Source: Ischnura elegans
Taxonomy: Eukaryota; Arthropoda; Insecta; Odonata; Coenagrionidae
NCBI RefSeq assembly: GCF_921293095.1
Contig: NC_060254.1
Location: 106,602,917-106,666,916 of the forward strand
Length of the DNA stretch: 64,000 nucleotides
Direction: 5' to 3'
Part shown: piece after piece, positions 1-10,900 of the stretch
Layout: each line of letters opens with the position of its first letter
Numbering within the stretch: position 1 is the first letter of the stretch
Program-made: the position numbers and the translations under genes
Notes under the pieces: generated by a model
What the model was told of the DNA's origin: nothing
Seen by the model: the letters and a program-made list of their open reading frames with translations, nothing else
Databases searched by the model: none

Positions 1-941
1 ATTTGTGGTTCGTTGGTTTGATAACGCTGTGGTTACAGTCGCTTCTAACTGTGGATTTTTGGTTCCATTGAACCAAGCCAAACGATGGGATCGTACGGCA
101 AGGAAGGCCATTTTCATCCCTCAACCAAATTTAATTCGCGAGTATAACCAGGGTATGGGAGGAGTTGATCTCCATGACAATGGTGTAGCGAACTACAGAA
201 TAAGAACGAGGGGAAAGAAATGGTGGTGGCCATTATTTATAAATTCTCTAGATATGGCGGCTGTCAATGCCTGGAAGTTTTTCCAATTGGCCACCGGTGA
301 TAGAGCTTCGCAACTGGACTTCAAGAGTTGCATAGTTTTATCGTTACTTCAATCGGGAGTTATGGAAGAAACCATACCAAACCAAGTGGGCAACAGAAAT
401 CAAGAAGAAGTGCAAGATCCTGACGTGACGAATGATCAAGGACTGGGTCGCCCACCTAAAGGGGGCCTTCCAGACTGTGTTAGAAAGGACAAAGTGGGAC
501 ATTTAATCAAACGCTTGGAAAAAAAGAGCAGAAGAAGATGTAGGCATTGCAAATCGCAAACTGTATTCATATGTGTGAAATGTAATGTCCCTTTGCACTC
601 AACGTGTTTCAGAATATTCCATGACAAAATGTGATGTGATTGTAATTTATAAACAAATGAGTATTATATGTATATTTATTTTATTTTCAATATCATTCAT
701 TCATTTGTGATCTTAATATATTATAAGCGTTTTGTTCTTGACCCTTGAGTTTGATTTCAATGTTGGCCTAGGCAACCCCACTAACACCCAACGTTGCGAA
801 AACGCAACATTTTTTTTCTACTAAAGTACTTGACTTATGAACAAAAAAACATCATATTCGTATAGATTAAAACGAAATGACAACATTTGCATGAAAAAAG
901 TTTAAAAAAAACAATTAATTCTGTGCTTGGGCAGAAATGGG
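1..941 (+). mobile_element. piggyBac-like DNA transposon, 3' part with its right end
   Basis: The transposase frame enters from the left edge. The 3' end is placed at 941 because the sequence there reads ...AAATGGG directly followed by TTAA (942-945), the obligate piggyBac target, and piggyBac ends begin CCC next to TTAA. A subterminal hairpin GTTGCG-AAAA-CGCAAC lies at about 793-808. The element sits in intron 6 of the WDR6 gene in the opposite orientation. The left end is outside the window, so the terminal repeat cannot be confirmed. Confidence 0.75.
2..634 (+). CDS. piggyBac-like transposase, C-terminal part (partial at left edge)
   Basis: DDE-type piggyBac transposase, which cuts and reinserts the element at TTAA. 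The visible frame of about 210 residues starts inside the catalytic domain; no true start codon is present and the frame is open to the window edge. The motif GGVDLHD (residues about 52-58) matches the piggyBac GGVDxxD segment that carries the third catalytic aspartate. It is followed by the conserved tryptophan-rich stretch KKWWWPLFINSLDMAAVNAW. The last 30 residues form a cysteine-rich zinc-binding tail (C-x2-C...C-x2-C...H-x3-C...H) typical of piggyBac C-termini. No stop or frameshift interrupts the visible part, so the copy may be young. Whether the N-terminal half is intact cannot be seen. Confidence 0.85.
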   Translation, partial: FVVRWFDNAVVTVASNCGFLVPLNQAKRWDRTARKAIFIPQPNLIREYNQGMGGVDLHDNGVANYRIRTRGKKWWWPLFINSLDMAAVNAWKFFQLATGDRASQLDFKSCIVLSLLQSGVMEETIPNQVGNRNQEEVQDPDVTNDQGLGRPPKGGLPDCVRKDKVGHLIKRLEKKSRRRCRHCKSQTVFICVKCNVPLHSTCFRIFHDKM

Positions 942-945
942 TTAA
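942..945. other. TTAA target site of the piggyBac-like element
   Basis: TTAA abuts the terminal GGG of the element. Only the right-hand copy of the duplication is in the window. Confidence 0.65.
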
Positions 946-1067
946 TGAATGTAGCTGCTCCACTTCTAACACTGTACACTAACGTACATTGTTAAACATT
1001 AATTTTCATGCTGCTATTGACAACGCCACAGTCAAGGCCCTATGGAGATTTACATGGGAAACAAATA

Positions 1068-2451
1068 CAGTGGAACTTGTTTAGTACGTTTCTGAAGGGA
1101 CCAAAAAAAATGAACGTACTAACCAGGAAAACGTGCTAACGAGGAAAGTAAAAAATAGCAGTCGGGGTAATTGCAATCTGTGGAAAAGTCATCATAATAA
1201 CAATTACTATCGGTAGTTCTCGTAGGATCGCCTTCCTGAACTCTTTTCACCTTTAAAATAAAGAAAATGGGCGCTACATTGAAAAACAATACCATGTGAA
1301 TAAAAATCACAATGTTTCATAGATTTCCCGAAGACAATTACAAGAAAACGGCGTCTTTCTCCCGTGATTTATCCTATATGTATTTAGAGAAAGAGGACAA
1401 GTAAAGCTAAGTCATTTCTTTTTTGTGACAGCATACTCGGAGAATATAACAACAACCCTGAGTATGTCAACGGGTTGTTTTTAAACATCATAAAAATTGG
1501 ACAAAATTATATTAACCTTAAATTACGGCAAAAGCCGTACACATTTGCTTCTGGAATAAAGCCATATCGATTGTTATATCGATCGATATTTCGAATAATA
1601 ACACACAAGATTATTAGATTACGATGTAATTACAAGAAGATTTTATATTATACAGTTGAAATTTACTTTAAAAATTTGTTTAATGTCGTCTGCTTTCGTG
1701 CCGAGATCAAGTATTTTTAAGCTAAGCTTCGCGTGGAGATCCAGAGCATTGTCTGCTCCCGCAGCAGTAGTCAAATACGCACATACTCCGTAGCATTGAC
1801 GTCGTGCAGTACTGCTTTAGATAAAGTGGCAATTGGATAAGACTCATTTCTTCATCATGATAACTCGTGCAATAGCAACAATTGCCCACTCGTGAAATTT
1901 GTGCGTAGTGGGCACTCCAGAGGCAACAGAAGGTGAGGAGCTCGGGGTGGGGAAAATTGGGGCTTCTCATTGGCTGCAGTTTTGCATAGTCAGACGTTCC
2001 TGATAAATGGCCATATTTTACTATTCATCACGTCATAAGAATTGAGAAATGCATTTGAATAAATCACGGTCGAAGAAAGATATGTGGAATGAATGCAAGA
2101 ATGTTAATGGCTAGTAATTATAAATTAAATCATGAATTCGGAGCTTTACGACCCTTAAGAAGATACTGGAGAACGAATTGCGGGTTGCGTCACGGCCAGC
2201 AATTGAGCGTACTAACCTGGAAAGCGAATTTTTTTCAAACGTACTAACCAAATTTAGAAAAATCTTCTCGGGATACCGCGCGGTATCCCGAGAAGATTTT
2301 TCTAAAGCTGTTCGCCGGGAAAGTGTAAAATCATATGTACTAACCAAATACTTTTGCATGTATTTTGTTCCGATGGTACCGGGACTGAGAGAAATCGTCG
2401 TACTAAGGAGAAAAACGTGCTAAGGAGGAACGTACTAACCAAGTTCCACTG
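1068..2451. mobile_element. TA-flanked TIR element, pogo/Tigger-like, no transposase seen
   Basis: The ends match in inverted orientation: CAGTGGAACTTGTTTAGTAC at 1068 and the complement of GTACTAACCAAGTTCCACTG at 2432-2451. Both are flanked by TA (1066-1067 and 2452-2453). The motif CGTACTAA or CGTGCTAA recurs near both ends (about 1115, 1132, 2207, 2240, 2336, 2398, 2416, 2431), as expected for repeated transposase-binding sites. No coding frame resembling a transposase was found. The interior contains a perfect palindrome at 2253-2306. The superfamily (pogo/Tigger of Tc1-mariner) is inferred from TA duplication and the CAGT... ends only. Confidence 0.7.
2253..2306. repeat. Perfect 54-bp palindrome
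   Basis: Arms 2253-2279 and 2280-2306 are exact reverse complements with no spacer; the centre is CCGC|GCGG. It could extrude as a cruciform, or the transcript could fold into a 27-bp hairpin. It lies within the TIR element at 1068-2451 and between two CGTACTAA-type motifs. Confidence 0.95.
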
Positions 2452-2453
2452 TA

Positions 2454-3508
2454 GTTAGAAAAATATGATGGAGACTTAGCTTTCTGGAAAAACTTGATAT
2501 CCTCGCAGATGAGCCTCTCAGCAATTGATGCAGCTTTTTTTTACGAAAACATGATATGGGGTTACAATTTATGAGTTATGAGTGAGATTTAAATCTCACT
2601 TGTAAGAGTTACTGATGGAGGGATATCTTCTCAGGATATTTTGTTCCTCCCGGATTGCAATCCGAAATCATCTGCTCATCTGGGGCTGAGCTATTTAGCA
2701 ATGAGTGGGTAAGTTGCCTTCTCTTTAAGACAAAAAATTTCATGGCGCAGTCATATGTTCATGCTTCACCCACTGCAGTATGCTCTGTGTACGCCGTATG
2801 CGATAGCATCAGTTCCGAACTTCACTTCATGTGATTGGTTCCGTACCTTCCAATGTGGTTTGACTTCAAACTAGTGAGTGTTTTCTGTGTGCGTTTAATG
2901 AATTCAGGTTTTATTTTTATTCGTCTTCGGACCATGGACCTTCCGAAGAAACAAGTGAGAAATTTAAAAGATGGACTGAAAATAGTTGAAGAAGGAGAAA
3001 AGTATCCCCGCTAGAAGCACGTGAATATTGCAAAACGCCTCGGGTTGTCTGCAGGTATATGGTAGGGGTGGGAGTAGAGCGACCTACATACCTAGTGAAA
3101 ACAAGAGGTGGGATGAAGCCGAAGATCAGATAGGGCGTGCTGCTGTCGATTAACCCCACATTGTTCATGCTTTACATGATTTCCTCAATTATATTTATAA
3201 TATACTTATTAGAAAGGAACAGTTCAGACAATAGACTATTTTTGTCTTTTGTAATCCATCTGACAACCAGTCATTGCACCAGCAAAAGCGGTTGTTTTAG
3301 GCATAACATGCACAATGCTTTCGTAAATACGTGTACTTGAAATGGCATTTGATGGATAATAATTTTTACAACAGACGGATAGATCCATAATAGCAGTGCA
3401 AATTCAGAGATGAAGTGCGAACATTTTTGGCGAGGTGGCGTGATCCTTTAGGATATTTGAAAGAGATATTAGTCCAATCAACAATATGCCCTAATTGTTT
3501 TCATTAAG
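2454..3508. other. WDR6 intron 6 sequence, no feature recognised
   Basis: AT-rich DNA with short unconvincing frames only. No exon continuing WDR6 and no repeat boundary was seen. Confidence 0.5.
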
Positions 3509-3510
3509 TA

Positions 3511-4111
3511 CAGTAAAACCTCTTTATAGCATATTGGAGAGGACCGAAATTTGGGCAATTTGATGTATGGAGGTTCACTATAGCGAGATTTCAGTGATAT
3601 GCACCATTTTTTCATATCCTTTGGAAAAAAAGGGTACTACTGTCTTTTAAACCAGTATGTTTATGCATTTAAACAAACATGCATGCATTAGTAAACATAT
3701 ATTTATAATTTAATTATACCAGAAAGCGAGCTCAATCATGTGATTTTTACCATGATTCAAGAGAAAACGATGTGATCTCTCGTAATTCAACAGTCACTTA
3801 TAAAGATTTGGATAGTTGGATACCTTTTTTTCTTATTTACAGTTAGGTATGTTCTCATATGAAACAAAATGGCCACAACTAATGGTTAATGTGAAAATTA
3901 CAGCATATTAGAGGTGTATAAGAAAAAAATAAGGGTGAAACATTTGTTGCTGAAAATGTCATTCCATGTACGTAATCGCGGCAGCATTAATGGTCTCCTT
4001 TTGTCTCGGTACGATTTGCGGAGGTAGTTATGCTCTCTCGCGGGTCTCTCCTTGGTATGATAAGTGGAGGTTTAATGAGATAAAGAGGTTCATTACATAG
4101 AGGTTTTACTG
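3511..4111. mobile_element. MITE, 601 bp, pogo/Tigger-like TIRs with TA target
   Basis: The inverted ends CAGTAAAACCTCT (3511-3523 and complement at 4099-4111) are each flanked by TA (3509-3510 and 4112-4113). A second inverted segment, CTCTTTAT, follows inside each end. It has no coding capacity and resembles a non-autonomous derivative of the same general type as 1068-2451. Confidence 0.75.
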
Positions 4112-4614
4112 TACTAATGTTCCTGTAAACAGCTAATATATTGTTTGAATCCTTTATTGATTATCATAATTTCTCACCAACAGATCATGTGTTTCCTGGG
4201 ACGTAGGCAACCTAGTCAAAAATTTCTGCATTCATCGTTTTTTTGTCCATCCCCTTGAAAACCGATAGATCGAGGTTCCACTATATTCTTGAAAACTTGC
4301 TCCAAAGCAAGCAAAGAGGGTATTGAACCCGACACCTGATGGTGACAAAATTTATGAATACATTCTGATTTTAGGTCACAAAAGTTACCCCATTGCCAAC
4401 AGGCTGAGTAACAACTATTAGATAAACTATGTATCTAACACTAGTTATAATTACAAAATAATGGGAAGCATCAAAATCATTTATGATAACAACAATTATC
4501 CTATTGAAGTTAAAACGAGAATAAATAAATTTCAAATAAACTTGATAATTCCAAATTCAAATACGTAAAATAGATTGTTCTAATCACTTATTAAACTATT
4601 ACACAATAACTCAC

Positions 4615-4930
4615 CAGAGAGTATGTCCAAGCTCCCATCAGAAGAGGTTATTGCCACTAATTCTTTGCTCAGATTGGATTCAAGCAGACACAATCCAAGG
4701 TACCTTTTCTCACAGGCATGCTTCCATTCAGAAATGTAATTATTACATTCTCTTGTTATCAAAACAGAGCCACTTTTAGTAAGGACAATAGGTTTGAGTC
4801 TTTTGCCAATCAAGCAAACTCTTCTGGAGGGATCATCACTGCCAAATGGAGAATAAGACGACATACTGGCTTGAGACAATAGAGAGTTCAAAGGCCACAA
4901 GCGCACACCACCATCTTCCAGCCCAAGAGC
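4615..4930 (-). CDS. WDR6: WDR6 exon 6
   Basis: Codes residues about 311-415. The acceptor TTTTTCAG precedes GCTCTTGGGCTGG and the donor is TCTG|GTGAG (phase 1). It begins with the end of a WD blade (ALGLEDGGVRLWPLN) and ends with the start of another (AITSSDGSLDILSG). The next exon was not found between here and the left edge. Confidence 0.88.
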
Positions 4931-7900
4931 CTGAAAAAGATTCCAAAACAAACTACATCAACACTAGTGGTGAGGATAGGGTAATTTCCTTCTAAGACAT
5001 CTATTTATTATTATCACCATCTTTTATTAAAATCTATGAATTGTCTATTGCCTTATCATTAATGTGATGATAACCCAAGTGACTGAAATTGAGAAATATC
5101 AGTTTACATGGAAATCAAAGGTAAAATTGAACCTCATTTGAAAAATCTCAGAATGGTGGTGATTACAGCAATCATGAGTATGACATCATTCGTCCTATAT
5201 TTTGCATCACGAGAGATAGGCATTTATCATAAAATTAACTTATTGGAGCATTTCTAAAGCACTGAAACATGTGGTAGTAATCACTTGTTGAAAATATCGA
5301 CAAGTGATAATTTTTCTTCAATGCTAACAACATTACTTTTTTTCATAAAACCTCTTCATCCATCAGCTTTCAGCATCAGTTTTTACAGAAAATAGCTTTG
5401 AGATTCTTTAAAATACCACACAGCAATTTGTATAACTGGTTGAATATTTTAATGCATGCAGCGATGAAAGCAGGTTAAGGCGAAATTTTAAAGGATAATG
5501 TTTCAAATTTACATAAAGGAATACAAGGAATAAATTTCATCTATGCACATGTGTACCATAAAATGAACCTCATAGCCCAAAATATCAAGTATTTTTATGA
5601 AAATACGATGAAAAATGAAGCCTTCCAGAAAATGGTAGGATTTCAACACCGGATGACACCACAGCTCACATTGCTTTAATGATTGTAGCACACAGCAACA
5701 ATGGCATTATAGCGAGTGATTTGCAGTACGCCTGTAATTAACATGTAAAAAATATGTATACAATATATATAAGCCAAGAAGCCCCTATCACAGAATATCT
5801 CTTCAGAGAAGTGCATATCTAGTTAACTTAAAAGTAAAAAAAATGTACAAAATATATAAAATTATCATAGTTTTGTTTAAGAGCCCCTAAAGTTGAAGTT
5901 GAAACTTGTAATATAAATGCTATGCTCTCAATGTGCCACATGTTGTACTGAATAACTGGAACCTTCTGACAAGCAAGAAGCTTTCAACAAGAAGGACCAA
6001 GTTTGTATATGCAAATAAAGGCAATTACTATTATTTAAAAAAAATCTGCCCCACTTTTTTTACCAGCAATGGCAAATATAATAGCTCCAAAAACTGGATA
6101 ATGACATTTATTTCACTAGCCACTAAGCATCAAACTGTTAGGAATACAATAGAAATAACAACTCCGATTACATCCCTAGGCAAAACTTTACCCAATGACT
6201 ACTTGGCCTGTGGCCAAAGAGTACATATTTACAAAAGATCCACAACATTAAGACTAGAATAGCTTTGTTCACCGAGAAGACCCAGTCTGCATGCTGAGCT
6301 CCTTGTGTCAACAGGGGGCAGTTTCGACAGCTAGCCAAGGCAGCATGTCAGATTGTGTGCCAGACTGATCAACTCCACACCAGAGCTGGGCAGATATTTC
6401 AAAACAAACTGCTGCATTTTTTATCAGTATTGTTAGACAATTACAAAAATATCTGCAGCTTTAAGCAAGCGCTTGCATTCCAGAACACCTCATCTGGGGC
6501 TGCATGTTTCTCTTCATGAGAGCTTATGTTTATTGTTTCCGTTTGTGTTATGGATGGTGCGACTGCACCACTTATGCAACTGCATCCCACTCTGTCTGCC
6601 TCTCATGCAATGTTGCACAGTATGACTTCTTGGTGCAATGTCTGCAATATGGTTTCAGCTGTCGCACATCAATATTATGCATCTAGCCAATAATCCCAGA
6701 TCCATGATCACATTGCTTGAAATTAGTGATGGGTCGGTTCGATTCCTCGATTCTTCGATTCCTCGATTCTCGACCAAGAACCGGAATCGAAAACGAGTAC
6801 TTGCCTAGGTGGAAAATCGATTCCGATTCTAGTAGTACTTCAAACAACAATATATACGACCGCGTTTCCAAGAGTAATTCAAATTTTTGCGCCACGTAAT
6901 CGTAATAACAAAACACATATCTTCTAGGGATGGGCGAGTACTCGAAAATTCAAGTCAATCGAGTAGTTGGTGCTCGACTCGACCGTTTCGAGTAGCATTA
7001 CGAATGTCGAGTCGAGTAGTGAAGGTTACAGAGCTTTCGAGGCTAGTAGGTCCAGCAATCTGCCGACAGGAAGCGCTATCATGAAACTCATGTAATAATG
7101 CAATTTTTAAAGACGATAAGTCATTCTAATGCCTTGGCCTGGTAGATTCAGCTTGACGAATATACTATAGTTGTCGACGTGGGCGCCGAATACCTTTACG
7201 CCAGCGGCGGCGGCCGATCATCTTCCTACCCGGCGCACACTGGTCCGAAATCGGAAAAAGCTGGAATAAAGTCCAAAATGACCTTTTTGGGGATAGAGAC
7301 TTGAAAATCTGCGTAAATACTCATAAATCATTACCAGATATAGATATATATGCCATTTTACATAAATACGACCCTTTAGTGAGATACAGAGGCCCAAACA
7401 TGACCAATTTCTCAATGCCATGCGAGATTTCGTTTTTCCTCAAAAAATATTTGAATTTATCCAAGTGGTTTTGAGTTGGTATGATTTTTATGGAATAAAA
7501 AATGCAATATTCCTTTGATCTGGTGCTTTGCCTATACTTTCAATGACTTTTGAAGATTTTGGCTCTCATCTGTCTGGTTTTACAACGCAAAATGGCTGAC
7601 CCGTTTCTCACGTGAAATTTGACATAAAGTAGACATTATCTTTCGTTTACGAAAAATATAACTCGGAAAATTTGAACCACAATATAAAGTAGAGATTTCT
7701 AAAGAGTACTAATGAGAAATCTTGGAAAAAAAAGTTTGCAACGAAGGAAATAAGAGCGAATTTTCAATCGCGCGTCGAGGCTGTGCTACACGCCGCGGAA
7801 CTTTAAGGCTCGGTAACTGAGGCCGATTTTTCAAGTTTTTTAAAACATTAGTCTTGAAAATCGTCATTTCAAGCAGTGATAATCGTCTTCATTGACTTAA

Positions 7901-10900
7901 AACACTAAAATGAGGATGTTAAAAAGGATTATGTATAGATCGACTGGAACATTTAGCGCATTACTCGAGTGAAAATACTAAGGATTGGATATTTTTCGGA
8001 ACCATCCCTCGCATAAGAAATATACCTCGGGTATTGAAGTAAAGTGAAGATATTTAGTCAGCATGCTTAAGAGAGAGAGAAAAATGAACTGTTTCCGCGA
8101 GAGACAACAACTGATACCCTTTTTCCCTTTCCACCTTCGCCGAGGTGAGTCGCGCGGAAGGGGGAGTTTTCACACCACAAGGCTCTCTTAGCCTTTTTTA
8201 TTACTGCGTCCGTCCGATGTGATATTCATTTGTAGCGTTTAGTTTCTTTCTCGAACATAAAAAAGCAAGAGATTTTAAGGTTGATTAAATGACGTGAGAA
8301 GTATAGAATTTGTTTGGCTTTACAAAACTAAAGTTTAGTTCTATAGTTCGTTCGCTTCGTCCACTTGAATTCCATGGAGATTCAAGTTCCAAAAAAATCG
8401 TTGATATTATTTTTAATAAAAATTCCAAAGTCTCAGAAATCTTGCAATTTTGGTAGGAAAGTACTTGCCCAATCACACAGAGTGTGTAGCAAAAGGCAAT
8501 TTTCTGCAGGCAGTAATACTGTAACATGGACGATCTGTTTTTTCTGCTTGAGAATTTGAAAGGGCCAAATATTACATGATTCATATACGTAGTATGTAAT
8601 CTTTATTGTAGCTATGAAAATTTATGTACTCAGGGCTCTCCCTTGTAGCTTGGATACATATTATGAGTGCCAATGTTCTAAAGTAATAATAATAATAATA
8701 ATATTTTATTGGTCACAGAAAAGATATGAATATACATATATAGGACCCGTCAGGAAAACATAAAAATCAAATCAAAAATACAAAGTAACTCACAATATAT
8801 ATATATATATACATATGTTACATTAGTTGCGAGGCATCCTCAAAGAATTCATCAATTGAATAGTAGCAATGATCTAAAAGATATTTTTTTAATTTTGCTT
8901 TGAAAAGGCCAGGTCTGATTTCGTCTTTGATTGATTTAGGTAATTTATTATAAATTTTAATACTCATATTGATAGGCCCTCTACTGAAGAGAGAAAGATT
9001 TTGTTGCCTCACTGCGAGCTCATTTCTACTTCTTGTATGATAATCATGAATATCGTTATTCAAGGTAAGGCACAACTTTTGTTTAAATTCTCTAATTAAC
9101 ATCACAGCATAATAAATATATATACAAGGAAGGGGAAGGATCTGTAACCTTTTGAAAAGATTACGGCAGCTAGCTTGTTTTTTAGCTTTGCATAATATTC
9201 TTACCGACCATTTTTGTAGTTTAAAAAGACGGACTGACTTAGGGGAGTGACCCCAGGCTAAAATACCATATTTTAATCTACTATAAATATGTGCATAGTA
9301 AATTGATTTAGCTGTTTCTGTATTTGTGAGCTGAATCACCCGTCTAATTAAGTAGCAGCCTGAAGCCACCGAGGATGAAATGCAATTTATATGGGTATCC
9401 CAGTTTAGATTTTCATTGATGGAGATGCCTAGAAATTTGGTATCAGTAACCCGCTTAACAGTACAATCCGAAAATTTAATATAAGGGCTGTAATCAATTT
9501 TTTTTTGAGTAGGATGGAAAAATATAAAGGAAGACTTGGATTTATTTATAGCCACTTTGTTAGATGAACACCATGTTTCCATTTTGATGACAGCATTTTG
9601 AGTGGGAGCAACAATATTGCCATCATGTTTCAGTAGATGATTTGTATCATCAGCATACATAAAAATATTTCCTTTTAATTGTGAGGGTAGATCATTGATA
9701 TATAACAAAAAAAGCAGGGGCCCAAGAATGGAGCCTTGAGGAACACCCCTCAATATCTCCTGGTGAGGTGAGGTATGTTTAACCATGTTATCGGTTATAA
9801 TGGTTACTGCCTGGGTTCTTTTTTCAAGAAATGACCTGATTAGATTGTTTGCAATTCCTCTCATACCATATATATGGATTTTCCTCAAGAGAGTCTCATG
9901 GTCAACAGAATCAAAAGCCTTAGACAAATCATAAAAAATACCAACGGTATTGAGGTGATGATCAAGACCTTCAAGAACAGAGTCAATAAATTTATAAATG
10001 GCAAATTCTGCCGAAAGACCACCTATGAAACCAAACTGAGATTTGGATAAGATGTTGTTTTTTATCAGGAATGACATTATTCTTTTTGAAATGACACTTT
10101 CTAATATTTTAGAGAAAACTGATAGTTTTGATATGGGTCGATAGTTTTCAATTGATTGAATATCACCCTTTTTGTGTAGAGGAGTTACAACTGCCATTTT
10201 TAGTTTGTCAGGGAAAATACCCGAGGAGAGAGAGGCATTGACCAAATGAGTGATAGGAGTAAGAAGATATCTTATGCAATTACCCTTTAGGAGGGAGCAG
10301 GGAACCCCATCCCACCCTGCTGAGTGTTTTGTATTAATTTTATTAATGATTGATTCTATTTCTTTCTCATTAGTAGGGTAAAGGTACATGTTATTTAGAA
10401 CAGAGTTATTTTGAGGACAATTATCTGTATTGACTTGTAACATAGATGATGTTTTCAAGGGATTGAGAAAATGCGTATTGAAATTAACTGCAATCATGTC
10501 TGGGTCTGAAACAAGAATATCATTGTGTAAGATTTCTTTGGGTGATTTATTCTTTCTCAATTTTCCAGAGGTGTTATTTATTATATTCCAAGCTGTTTTT
10601 GATTTATTATCAGAAGAATAGATGGAATTGATATTACAAGTCCTTTTAGTAGTGGTGATTAAACTTGAGTAGTACTTTTTGAAAGCAATATATTGTTCCT
10701 TAATATCATTGTCATTGGTAGCTTTGTAAGCTGACCACAGAGCTTCTAGAATTTGTGAGTTTTGTATTACTTCAGGAGTAACCCAGGTTTTATTTTGCGG
10801 TCTATTTGAACTAGCTTTTACAAGAGGAAAGCAACCATTGAAGAGCGTAAGGAAAATATCCAGGAAATTATTAAATTTATCATTCACTGATTTTGCACTA

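Noticed and set aside
1722-1970. Candidate further WDR6 exons left of 4615 (e.g. 1722-1970, 2917-3168 minus)
   Set aside because: No WD-blade signature and no phase-1-compatible acceptor giving a sensible continuation; the next exon is probably outside the window.
2111-2423. Overlapping frames on both strands (2111-2359 minus, 2178-2423 plus)
   Set aside because: They exist because the 54-bp palindrome keeps both strands open; no protein family resemblance.
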